NCBI GenBank assembly: GCA_012295275.1 | Contig: CM022672.1 | Coordinates: 10,725,404-10,742,903, forward strand | Length of the DNA: 17,500 nucleotides | Reading direction: 5' to 3' | DNA from: Chrysomallon squamiferum | Lineage: Eukaryota > Mollusca > Gastropoda > Neomphalida > Peltospiridae | Shown here: positions 1 through 7,835 of the stretch, piece after piece | How the letters are laid out: every line of letters begins with the position of its first letter | Position numbering within the stretch: position 1 is the first letter of the stretch | Program-made: the position numbers and the translations under genes | The notes under the pieces: model-generated | The model's input: the letters and a program-made list of their open reading frames with translations, nothing else | Databases searched by the model: none | Told to the model about the DNA's origin: nothing

Positions 1-47
<47 letters not shown>

Positions 48-57
48 TATTATTATT
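1..57. repeat. (ATC)15-(ATT)4 trinucleotide microsatellite
   Basis: Fifteen perfect ATC units (1-45) pass directly into four ATT units (46-57). The array is cut by the window edge, so its full length is unknown. The clean change of unit looks like a C-to-T variant that then expanded. Confidence 0.97.
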
Positions 58-79
58 AACAAACTTTCAAAATAATAAT

Positions 80-117
80 TATTTATTTAGTTATTTGTTT
101 ATTTATTTATTTATTTA
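80..117. repeat. (ATTT)n microsatellite
   Basis: An imperfect ATTT tetranucleotide tract with two unit variants (TAGTT and TGTTT). It ends in TTTACAG, which resembles a 3' splice site, but all three plus frames after it hit stops within about 35 nt, so a coding exon here is unlikely. Confidence 0.9.
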
Positions 118-120
118 CAG

Positions 121-297
121 CACTGAAAAACAACAACACCACCCATAAGTAAAACAACCAACTCGACTACCAGTTTGCATGATATTAAAACGAAACGAGA
201 CAGTCAATACACAGAGATCATCAATTAATTAGAAACACAAGAAACAGCCAGTGAACTCTCTCAGCCTGTGTTATAACTGTATAAACAGACAATAATT
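121..297. other. unique AT-rich spacer
   Basis: Non-repetitive sequence containing a short ACAACACCACC-like A/C-rich start. No open frame of note on either strand and no recognised motif. Confidence 0.6.
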
Positions 298-397
298 ACC
301 TGTGACGTGACCTGGTTTCCAGGCGAGATAGGTGTAACTTACCTGTATAGACCAGGCAGTCACGTCACTCCGTGTGTTTGACTAGTACACCACAGGT
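298..397. repeat. nested imperfect inverted repeat (foldback)
   Basis: Arms ACCTGTG (298-304) and CACAGGT (391-397) enclose a second pair: GTGACGTGACCTGGT (302-316) against ACCAGG-CAG-TCACGTCAC (351-368), which matches at all 15 paired bases with one 3 nt bulge. Between them sit a small palindrome CCTGGTTTCCAGG (311-323) and an AGGT...ACCT pair. The TGACGTGA/TCACGTCA halves resemble CRE/ATF half-sites, so a protein-binding element is an alternative to a foldback or MITE-like remnant. The segment is richer in G+C than its surroundings. Confidence 0.6.
337..345 (-). other. consensus 5' splice-site match
   Basis: On the minus strand positions 345-337 read CAG|GTAAGT, a full match to the metazoan donor consensus, placing a possible exon end at 343. 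The frame leading into it is open for only 13 codons back to a TAG at about 383-385. The only nearby acceptor AG is that same TAG, without a pyrimidine tract. It lies inside the inverted repeat, so a chance match is quite possible. Confidence 0.2.
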
Positions 398-540
398 GAT
401 CAGCAGGCAGTGGGTGAGTACCAGATTTTTATTACCTGTTGGAAAAGTTTTAGGGTTTTGGAATTTTAATTTTTTGATGAAATAGGATTTTAAAAATAAA
501 TAGTATTAGTTGTTGTCTTGTATTTCTTATATATGTGGAT

Positions 541-666
541 GTGTGTATATTATATTTATATATATACATATATATACATACATACATATACATATACATA
601 TGTATGTATGTATATATATATATATACATATATACATACATATATAGATATATATATATATATATT
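541..666. repeat. TA/TACA compound microsatellite
   Basis: Interleaved TA, TATACA and TACA/TGTA runs, ending in an almost pure TA tract (645-664). An open frame across it (450-641, minus) is only Tyr/Ile/Met/His repeat translation. Confidence 0.93.
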
Positions 667-979
667 TGCAGTTTGTTTATTTAAGTATATTCAGTAATTA
701 TAATTTGCAGCAGTAACAGAAGTAGTAGTAATAATAATAATAAAACATTAAAAGGGCAGGCACTCTTAATTCATAATTAAATTCTAATTAACAAATATGT
801 GTGTCCTTTTAATTCTTCTTTTATTCTTTTATTCATTTAAAATATACAGATAGACTGATAGATAGACATAATTATCAAAGTAGTTATTCAGTTTTATTAT
901 AATAAAATATTTTTTCCAAGAGATAATAATGTGTGGGTGTGGGTGTGTGGGTATATATATACCTGTGTAGAAACTTTTA
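667..979. other. AT-rich spacer with minor microsatellites
   Basis: Contains a small AGT/AAT run (731-743), GATA-like units near 848-866 and a GTGTGGGTGTGGG stretch (930-950) with only three GGG runs, one short of a canonical G-quadruplex. Otherwise featureless. Confidence 0.6.
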
Positions 980-1262
980 TATAATGTTTTTATCTTTATA
1001 ATGTTTATAATTATGTTTATTTCTGATGATAAATAAATAAATGAAACATTATGGATATATTTAAAGTATTATAATTATACCGTCCATGTTAATTCATTTT
1101 ATGTTTGTTTTTTCTATTTATTTCTTACAAACAAACAATGAATGAAACATTATGGACAAATATAAATTTATATACTTACTTTTCTTGATTCTTTTCATGT
1201 TTTTATAAATTATAAATCTATGTTTTTCTGTTTATTTCTGATAATGAATACATGAACTGCAC
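980..1262. repeat. degenerate ~101 bp tandem repeat, three units
   Basis: The exact 15-mer ATGAAACATTATGGA recurs at 1041 and 1142, 101 bp apart. Each copy is preceded by TATGTTT...TATTTCT-type sequence. A third, more decayed copy is visible near 1220-1258 (TGTTTATTTCTGATAATGAA, then ATACATGAAC). Recognised only by internal similarity; the family is unknown. Confidence 0.7.
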
Positions 1263-1394
1263 TCATATAGTTTGTCTCAGACAATTTAGCTTGTGTTTGT
1301 TTTTCTACTTTGGTAAATTTCTGACTGGAAGTACTCAGACTTATTTGTAATCCTCAGTGAATTAGAGATGTTTGTGAACTGTAAACTCATCTTG

Positions 1395-1395
<1 letters not shown>

Positions 1396-1436
<41 letters not shown>

Positions 1437-1608
1437 CACAGATATGCAAAGACACATACATGTATACAAATATGCACACACACACATACACCCAAACATA
1501 CATATATACACCACAAACATACAGGGACATACCAACACACAGACACACACACACCCTCATACACACATAAACACATGCATACATACATACATGTGTGTGT
1601 GTGTGTGT
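1396..1608. repeat. (CA)19 and CA/CATA compound microsatellite
   Basis: A pure (CA)19 tract (1396-1433) is followed by a long imperfect ACAC/ATAC/CATA mixture and finishes with a short (TG)n (1591-1608), so both CA and TG are present on the plus strand. Open frames here on both strands are Thr/His or Cys/Val repeat translations and are not genes. Confidence 0.95.
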
Positions 1609-1932
1609 TAACTGGAAATATCTCCATGTCTTCTTTAAAATTAATTTTTTATTTTCATTTTTAAATTTAGTAGTCATTTAGAAAATCAAATTAGTTTGAA
1701 ACATTTTTTAATTAAAGTAACCATAAATTTCTTAAATTAAATATTTAAGGAAATGAAAAATGTCAAAAAAAAAAAAAAGAATTAATATTACGTAAAGCCA
1801 CATAGAAAAATATTCTAAACTATCTCAGCTTTCAATTTTAGCGTTTTATTGATGTAAATGCCAAAATAATCAAGATAAATTTCAGTAGTTAATTCAACTG
1901 TTTTCAAACATGGTGAAATGGATTAATTTTGG
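1609..1932. other. unique AT-rich spacer
   Basis: AT-rich with an A-run near 1766-1778. No open frame of interest, splice-flanked exon or repeat seen. Confidence 0.6.
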
Positions 1933-1967
1933 TTTTGAAGATCTTAAACAAGTGAAGATCTTCAAAA
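1933..1967. repeat. 13 bp perfect inverted repeat
   Basis: Arms TTTTGAAGATCTT (1933-1945) and AAGATCTTCAAAA (1955-1967) are perfectly complementary around a 9 nt loop. As each arm contains AAGATCTT, the block also reads as a direct repeat of GAAGATCTT. It could form a cruciform or an RNA hairpin; a function is not evident. Confidence 0.8.
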
Positions 1968-1968
1968 A

Positions 1969-2085
1969 GACATTAATGTGTAGATAAATCTGTTCAGAGT
2001 AGATTGTCAACAAAATATTAATGTTTAGACTAGACTGTCAACAAAACACTAATGTGTAAATAAATTTGTTTAGACTAGACTGTCA
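1969..2085. repeat. degenerate short tandem repeat (TTAATGT...GACTGTCA)
   Basis: Three related units share CATTAATGT or ACTAATGT, then AGATAAAT or AAATAAAT, then (T)AGACTAGACTGTCAACAAAA. Unit lengths are uneven (about 47, 31 and 40 bp) because the middle segment is missing from the second unit. Confidence 0.7.
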
Positions 2086-2820
2086 GATCTCATAAATAAC
2101 CAGAGTATGTCTATAAACTTCACACAACACTACATGCATTCTGACTGTCACCAAATTTATTTTAACACATTTTTTATATATATATATATATTTGGTGGGA
2201 CAGTTTGTAACTCACTGGTATATGCTGTCCTGAAGTTTAGCTGGTTAAATGATCAAACCTGTTTGTTGTTCATATTAAGCAGTTTCATATTTGATCCAGT
2301 GTTTCATAGCTTTTTATCAAAGGAAATAATATTTGTTTTACTGCCTATGGGACGGTGCACAGAAAAGATGACTTTCTGCTAATAAGAACCATGAGTTCAT
2401 TGTATAGGTTTACTCTCTTCTTATCTCTTATCTTTAATGTCATGAACAATACCACATAACCAAAGAATTAAAAAATATATATATATTTCAACTGAATCAT
2501 TAATTCTAAATACTTTATCATATGCATACCTGGATTCAAGGAAAATTTTAAAATGAATAAAAAGTCTTTTTCATAACCATCTGAGTATTGTAATGGTTAC
2601 AATACCTACTTTTTAATGTGATTATACATGCATTTTCATAATGCTGATTGCTTATGATTATATTTAAAATTCTCAATAACTAATTTGTTTTAAAGAGAAA
2701 TAAACTGATAAGTTAACATTGATAAAGATTATTTTCATTTTAAATTGATTTAATAAGTAAAAATAAACAATGTCATTGATGAAAATAAAGAAAGTATTTA
2801 TGCATAGATATTAAATTACA
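2086..2820. other. unique AT-rich region, no convincing gene
   Basis: Holds a 91-codon plus-strand open frame (2107-2382) that runs through a (TA)n tract (2175-2192) and encodes an Ile/Phe/Leu-rich peptide with no motif I recognise. It has no CpG enrichment, no clear splice or polyadenylation context and an AT-driven composition. I treat it as chance. A second (TA)n lies near 2473-2486. Confidence 0.5.
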
Positions 2821-3182
2821 TGTCAGTTATTTTTATTTTATTTTTGTTTAAATTTTCATTTTAATTTAATTTAAAATTTTGATTTACTTTATATTGTTTT
2901 GTTTTATTTTATTTATTTATTTTTTTTTTTTTTTTTTTGAATTTTATTGTTTTTGGTTTGTTTTATATTTTATTTTGTTTTGTATTATTTATTTTAGTTT
3001 AGTTTAATTTAGTTTAGTTAATTTAGTTTTATTATTATTTTATTTTATTCTGTTTTATTTTATTATTTTTGTTTGTTTGTTTTATTTACATTTATTTTAA
3101 TGTGTTTTCTTTTAATTTTGTTATATTTCATTTTCATTTTCATTTCATTTATACCATATTTCATTTAATATTATTTTTATTT
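2821..3182. repeat. T-rich TTTTA/TTTAG low-complexity block
   Basis: Irregular TTTTA, TTTA, TTTAG and TTTTG units with a pure T18 (2921-2938). The plus strand is almost free of C, giving strong strand asymmetry. A TTTCATTTTCATTTCATTT sub-run closes it. Confidence 0.9.
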
Positions 3183-3336
3183 CATTGCTGAGCAAAATGA
3201 ACACATTTCATAACTGAAGTTCTAAGACATTTTGTTACATGCATTACATTCTGCCCACAACAAATCTTAAATTAATTAACCTAATCAAAACTGAAAATAA
3301 TCTAAAATTCTCTTTCCTTCATATATATATATATAT

Positions 3337-3527
3337 TTACAGATACACATATACATATATATACATACATATATATATAAATTGTTAGAAATCATAAATA
3401 AAATATTTTGTTATCCTGAAACAACTTATATTACATATACACATATACATATATATACATACATATATATATAAATTGTTAGAAATCATAAATAAAATAT
3501 TTTGTTATCCTGAAACAACTTATATTA
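3337..3527. repeat. near-perfect 94 bp tandem duplication
   Basis: Copy 1 (3337-3433) and copy 2 (3431-3527) are offset by 94 bp. The 91 bp from 3343 and from 3437 are identical, including TACA/TA microsatellite and the non-repetitive AAATTGTTAGAAATCATAAA. One mismatch (G/T at 3342/3436) lies near the left edge, inside the shared TTACA. Identity this high in AT-rich intergenic DNA points to a recent duplication, probably by slippage or unequal exchange in the microsatellite, or to an assembly or read artefact. Confidence 0.95.
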
Positions 3528-3584
3528 TAGACTACCAGATTAACAAAAAAAATTAAACAATAAAAATTCTAACACCAAACTTAC

Positions 3585-3653
3585 CTTCAACCAAACGAAA
3601 CCAGCATTCACTTTCAAGTATATAATCTTATTGATTTTGCTAATATTGTCCAT
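3585..3653 (-). CDS. possible first coding exon, 23 codons, unknown product
   Basis: On the minus strand an ATG (3653-3651) opens exactly 23 codons, beginning MDNISKINK and ending GFVWLK, which run into a consensus donor AAG|GTAAGT (exon end 3585). The frame is closed 10 codons upstream by an in-frame TAA with no AG between, so if real this is an initial exon and not an internal one. The start context has G at +4. It would end in phase 0. I do not recognise the peptide. Against it: it is short, AT-rich and without CpG enrichment, and a donor of this quality is expected by chance about once in a window this size. Confidence 0.22.
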
Positions 3654-3849
3654 GGAGATGCATTTATAGAAATGAATGAATAATTAATGCTGTGGTTTAC
3701 TGTGTGGAACACAAATTTTCTGGAACGTTCAAAGAATGAGAGGAAGAAAAGAGAAAATCTCTTCAGCGTTCATGTTGGACTGTTCACTTAACTGTGAGTT
3801 TTCAGCAAAATCTTCTTAATGATGTATTTACTGTAATCTTTGTAGAAGT

Positions 3850-4030
3850 GTGTGTCTGTCTGTATGTATGTATGTGTGTGTGTATATCTATATATCTATA
3901 TATAAATGCATGTATGTATGTATGTGTGTGTGTGTGTATATCTATATATCTATATATAAATGCATGTATGTATGTATGCATACACAGATAATTGTGTGTA
4001 TGTTTGCGTGTGTGTGTGTGTGTGTGTATT
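3850..4030. repeat. TGTA/TG microsatellite with a 54 bp duplicated block
   Basis: TGTATGTATG-(TG)n-TATATC-TATATATC-TATATATAAATGCATG occurs twice with a period of 54 bp (TATATCTA at 3883 and 3937). A (TG)n tract follows (4007-4027). The open frames over this interval are repeat translation. Confidence 0.92.
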
Positions 4031-4055
4031 AGTGGATAGATGAGTATATACTATA

Positions 4056-4212
4056 ATGTATGTAGTTTAGGATTTTGAATGTTCTCTGTCTTATGTATGT
4101 CTGATTGGACTCTGCACACAGACAGTATTTGGGAACGCACTGACACAGGAGGAAAAAGTCCAATCAACCTCACAAACACTGTCAGATGCCACTGATGAGA
4201 TTCAGACATATG
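4056..4212. other. short unique island with inverted repeat
   Basis: A non-repetitive, less AT-rich stretch between two GT arrays. It carries a 9 bp perfect inverted repeat, GATTGGACT (4103-4111) and AGTCCAATC (4157-4165), whose arms contain CCAAT-box-like cores in opposite orientation. The minus frame is open across it, but the frame continues into microsatellite and no splice sites bound it. Confidence 0.5.
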
Positions 4213-4232
4213 ACACCCATTCACTCGCAAAC

Positions 4233-4438
4233 CATGTATGTATGTATGTATGTATGTATGTATGGATGTATAATTGTATGTATGTATGTATGGATGTATG
4301 TATGTTTGTTTGTATGTATATTTGTGTGTATGTTTGTGTTTGTGTGTGTGTGTGTGTGTCAATGGATATATACAAGTGTGTATGTATATATGTTTATATA
4401 TATACATGTATGTATGTGTGTGTGGGGGGGGTGTGTAT

Positions 4439-4481
<43 letters not shown>

Positions 4482-4498
4482 TGTGGGTGGGTGGGTGT
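4233..4498. repeat. TGTA/TGGA/GT compound microsatellite
   Basis: Starts with pure TGTA units, passes through TGGATGTA and TGTTTGTA variants, and ends in a long (GT)n (4440-4476) with G8 at 4423-4430. Overlapping open frames in several registers are repeat translation. Confidence 0.95.
4477..4495 (+). other. canonical G-quadruplex motif
   Basis: Four GGG runs at 4477-4479, 4485-4487, 4489-4491 and 4493-4495, with loops of 5, 1 and 1 nt. This satisfies the usual G3N1-7 rule on the plus strand. It directly follows a (GT)n tract, itself prone to Z-DNA. Confidence 0.8.
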
Positions 4499-4987
4499 GT
4501 TTCAGAAATTTACACTTAAGTACATTCAGTCTCTTTGCTGATTTCTAATTTTAGTATTGATTTCCAGCGTTTAAATTTCACTGTTATGTCTACCCTGATC
4601 TCCAGTGTCTGTTATTTGATATTCTAAAGAGAAAACCTTCCTGGCATTAGCTGGGAACAAAAACTTGGACAAAAAATGTAAATCTGTGACAGGTAGAAAC
4701 AGACAAATAACCATCAAGTGTTTGTCTGGAATAAGAATGTAGCTGTATGTTTATTCTCTACAGTATTTGCATAATCCTGCAGCATTACCATACAACAGTT
4801 TTCACTTGAAAACAAAAAGTATTTTTAGCAAAACCGTTTTGTTTGAATTGAGATTTGACACAATTGTGTGAAGCTCTGAGGAAATATAAGAGTTTATTTT
4901 AACCAGCTGGATCAGAGTTATGCTGACATGGCTTAAAAAAAAAAAAACAGTTTCAAAATAAAAGGGGTGGTTTGTGTTGATGATCAT
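4499..4987. other. unique AT-rich spacer
   Basis: Non-repetitive apart from an A12-13 run near 4934-4946. Weak splice-like matches exist (a CCAG at 4564-4567; GACAG|GTAGAA near 4689) but the enclosed frames are closed by stops. Nothing else seen. Confidence 0.55.
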
Positions 4988-5300
4988 TCTTATTTTTATT
5001 TATTTATTTATTTATTTATTTTTTTTTTTTTTTTTTTTTTAGGGGGTATTTTCTTTTAATTTATCTTCTTATTTGATTTTTTAATTGTTATTTATTTACT
5101 GTAATTTTTTATTTATATATTTTATTTTATTATTGTTATTGTTATTATTGTTTTCTTTCTTTCTTTATTTATTTTTAATTTGTGTGTGTATTTAAAAAAA
5201 TTTAAATTCAGTTTTATTTTACTTATCGTTTTAATCTCATTTCGTTTTATTTTCGTTCTTTTAATTCTTTCTATTTCATTATATTTTTAATAACCATTCC
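4988..5300. repeat. T-rich block: (TTTA)n, T22, TTTTA low complexity
   Basis: A TTTA run (about 4996-5019) leads into a pure T tract ending at 5040, an AGGGGGT break, and then about 250 bp of T-rich irregular TTTTA/TTTC sequence. A short TTTC run lies at 5153-5164. Confidence 0.9.
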
Positions 5301-5447
5301 TATTACATATTTTGAAGACACAAGCCACTACACATTACATTCTTTATTACAGAAAAACAGAAAAATACTAAAAGTTTACTAACAAAAACACTCGGAGACA
5401 AAAAAACAGTAAAACAACACATAAAACTAATGCTTCACATTCAAACC

Positions 5448-5453
5448 TTTATT
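5448..5453 (-). promoter_or_regulatory. AATAAA polyadenylation-signal match
   Basis: AATAAA on the minus strand, 45 nt beyond the stop codon of the candidate terminal exon at 5499-5707. Position and orientation fit a real poly(A) signal, but the hexamer is common by chance in DNA this AT-rich. Confidence 0.35.
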
Positions 5454-5498
5454 CTTAAGACACAATAAATATCACCCATCAAATGCATGTGCTATGAT

Positions 5499-5707
5499 TT
5501 ATCTAACAGTGAATAACCTTGTCAAAGATGCTGTAAGACCCAAGTAACTAATTGGTGTTAATATCAATTTATCACTGCCGATGACGTAACATAGATTTAT
5601 TGAACTGATGGATTCACAGACAAACTGCGTCGCTTCAGGCAGCACCATTTTGAGTGTGACAGTCGGTGGCCGATGAAACGACTGATTCACAAATGTTGCC
5701 GACGTTT
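5499..5707 (-). CDS. possible 3'-terminal coding exon, unknown product
   Basis: Read on the minus strand, a good 3' splice site (TGTTCTTTTACAG, AG at 5709-5708) is followed by an open frame from 5707. After two bases of a split codon come 68 codons, starting TSATFVNQSFHRPP and ending LTRLFTVR, then TAA at 5501-5499. AATAAA follows at 5453-5448. The exon stands out by composition: about nine CpGs between 5578 and 5704, in a window otherwise nearly without CpG. The C-terminal half is moderately hydrophobic (NLCYVIG, ILTPISYLGLTASL) but not a clear membrane segment. I do not recognise a family. The rest of the gene would lie at higher coordinates on this strand; no upstream partner exon was found. 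A decayed transposon fragment or a CpG-rich regulatory patch are the alternatives. Confidence 0.42.
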
Positions 5708-5724
5708 CTGTAAAAGAACATTGT

Positions 5725-6075
5725 CGTGTTAATGGAGTTTGTTATTATTTTTAGATTTTATTTTCATATATTTATTATGACTTTTTATATTTTTTGATTT
5801 TGACTTTAGATTTAAGATTTTATTTTGGTTTTGATTTTTATATTAAATTTAGTTTATATATATTTTTTTAAATTTGTGGAGAAAAACTTTTTAGATTTTA
5901 TACTTATTTTGATTTTAGATTTGACTTTCTGGCAGTTTTATTTTATATCTATTTTTTTTATTAAATTATTTCATTTAATTTCTATTTTAAATTTATTCTA
6001 TTATATTTTTTTAAATATTATAATAATTTTATGTTATTTTATGTTTACTTTTGATTATTTTTTTTTTATTATATC
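5725..6075. repeat. T-rich GATTTTAGATTT low-complexity tract
   Basis: Irregular TTTTGATTTT, GACTTTAGATTT and TTTTTATTA units. The 104-codon plus-strand open frame here is Phe/Ile/Leu/Tyr translation of T-rich DNA and not a gene. Confidence 0.8.
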
Positions 6076-6081
6076 CATACT

Positions 6082-6084
<3 letters not shown>

Positions 6085-6114
<30 letters not shown>
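6085..6114. repeat. (AT)15 microsatellite
   Basis: A pure AT dinucleotide tract. Confidence 0.97.
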
Positions 6115-6116
<2 letters not shown>

Positions 6117-6864
6117 CTATACATTTGAGAAATGTTTGATTCATAAATAATATAGTTTACTTACAACAAAATACATAAGATTTATTTTGCTATTTTTTCC
6201 AGGTTTTTAGAGGATATGTTTTCATATTAATATTTTTTTAAATTTTATTTCCATAATTATTTATAGAATCCTTATTCTTATTATTTTTTAAAATAATTTT
6301 TTTTAATGTGGATTTTATTCATTTTATTTTTAATTTTTTGAAATTCTGTGTGTGTGTGTGTGTATTATCATGCTAAATCATACAAAGACTGAGTCAAAGA
6401 GCCAGCCAAGAAAATAATTAAATTATCTATTTATAAAAGTCCAAGACAACAGGTCTGTATGTAGCAAATTACATTAAATAAAAACTAATAATAACTTTTA
6501 TTAACAGAAACAAAATACATTTACTAAAACAGATTTTGTTATGATGCTGGGTCAGATAAAATAGCAATGTTTCTAGAGAAGAGAAACCAAACTGGAAACA
6601 TTTGAGAAAATATTATTTTTTCTTTGTAAGCAGTGTATTGTATTTTTGTGTCATTTTGGAGAACAAATATTAATATTTGGTGCATGAGTCGAATAAATTA
6701 AAATTAGCTTTTCCTATTTAAGATTTTACTTTCCAGCTTTAATATATTTTATTTGTCTAATATATATATATATATATATACTAAAAATCACTGTGGTGAA
6801 AAACACAGAACCCTCAACCCCAAAATCTGCCTTATATTTTTAACTTTTGTTGTCATTTCTTTGA
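6115..6864. other. AT-rich spacer with short microsatellites
   Basis: Contains a (TG)n (6347-6363) and a (TA)n (6760-6781). The remainder is unique AT-rich DNA without a supported gene. An open frame from 6753 begins inside the TA tract and runs into the 28 bp repeat. Confidence 0.6.
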
Positions 6865-7010
6865 AATGGATTTTCTTGAGTCATTGGATCAATTATTCAT
6901 ATAGAACTATCTTCAATTTTTTCCTCATGGACTTTCTTGGTGTTTTGAATCCACATGGATTTTCTTGATGTTTTGAATCCATATGGACTTTGTTGTTCCA
7001 AGGGATCATT
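6865..7010. repeat. 28 bp minisatellite (CATGGATTTTCTTG...)
   Basis: Clear units begin at 6926, 6954 and 6982 with an exact 28 bp spacing. Each reads CATGGA(C/T)TTTCTTG(G/A)TG followed by TTTTGAATCCA or a variant. A decayed unit lies at 6865 (AATGGATTTTCTTGAGTCAT), and distant echoes continue to about 7070 (AAGGACATTCTTTAAGCATT). Confidence 0.85.
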
Positions 7011-7399
7011 CACCCAAAAGGACATTCTTTAAGCATTTGGTCTTTTTGAACCATAAGACCAAGAATCCTCAATTTTATAAATATCCAGTTCCAATTAAAG
7101 CTCCAAATATTGTTTTCGTCAAGGAATATGACATCCTGTTTTCACACAAACACACACACACACAAAACACAAACAGATACAAACACATAAAGACCACAAA
7201 TGACACTTTCAAACACACAAACACTTTCTCACAATAACATATGAAACATATCATTATCTTTAGATCACATAAAAATTTTTAAAAAAATAAAAATCTTACG
7301 ACACTGCTAGCAAAAACTGATCCCATAAACACACTACACTTCCTCCAACTAACCAGCAGTCCAAACCACTTGTTCATAAAACTGTTTGCCAAATCGGAC
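7011..7399. other. AT-rich spacer with CA-rich stretch
   Basis: Includes a small hairpin GGTCTT/AAGACC (about 7040-7061) and an imperfect ACACA tract (7145-7172). No supported gene. The frame at 6983-7237 runs from the minisatellite into CA repeat. Confidence 0.55.
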
Positions 7400-7424
7400 A
7401 AATAAATAAATAAATAAATAAATA
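7400..7424. repeat. (AAAT)6 microsatellite
   Basis: A pure AAAT/AATA tetranucleotide run. Confidence 0.95.
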
Positions 7425-7680
7425 ACGCATCTGCTAATTAAATACCAAGGCTCATTAAGTGGCTGTTTTCACTGTAAGAGAAAGAAGAGAAAGATTCTGG
7501 ATGCAGTTTAAGACAGAGACCACCTCTGACAGTTACAGCAGCAGATACAATAAACCAGTGCAGTATTATGTCACAGTGTGTATACTGTTACACAACACTT
7601 CATGAATTATTAATGAAAGTCCAGATTTCACGACTGGTTCAATAACAGTGAGGGATTGATATACAGACCTTTATAGTGCT
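7425..7680. other. unique spacer
   Basis: A mildly less AT-rich stretch including GAGAAAGAAGAGAAAG and several CAG-containing words. No open frame with splice support was found. Confidence 0.5.
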
Positions 7681-7703
7681 TCTGTCTGTCTGTCTGTATA
7701 TAA

Positions 7704-7743
<40 letters not shown>

Positions 7744-7835
7744 GCACATGCATGCACACATACATATAAACACATATACACATGCATGCACACACACACA
7801 TGCATGTGTATATGTGTGTGTGCATGTTTTTGTAT
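7681..7835. repeat. TCTG/(CA)n/CATA/(GT)n compound microsatellite
   Basis: A short TCTG run (7681-7696), then (CA)16 from about 7707, TGCATGCA-type mixed units and a final GT-rich part (7800-7832). ATGCATGCAC units give local self-complementarity. Confidence 0.95.

Noticed and set aside
403-418. Plus-strand donor GTGAGT paired with the TTTACAG at 114-120 as an exon
   Set aside because: All three frames between them contain early stops, so a coding exon is excluded; a non-coding exon cannot be supported from sequence alone.
1286-1677. Three overlapping ~100-codon frames around the CA tract
   Set aside because: They are Thr/His or Cys/Val translations of the same microsatellite in different registers, with no unique domain, splice or poly(A) context.
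2107-2382. 91-codon plus-strand open frame with hydrophobic residues
   Set aside because: It crosses a TA microsatellite, is AT-driven in composition, lacks CpG enrichment and shows no motif, acceptor, donor or poly(A) arrangement that I could defend.
4051-4548. Several 80-120 codon frames on both strands
   Set aside because: Most codons come from TGTA/GT repeats. The unique part (4056-4212) has no splice boundaries.
5825-6139. 104-codon frame resembling a hydrophobic membrane protein
   Set aside because: Phe/Ile/Leu/Tyr content is simply what T-rich DNA encodes, and the frame ends in a pure AT repeat.
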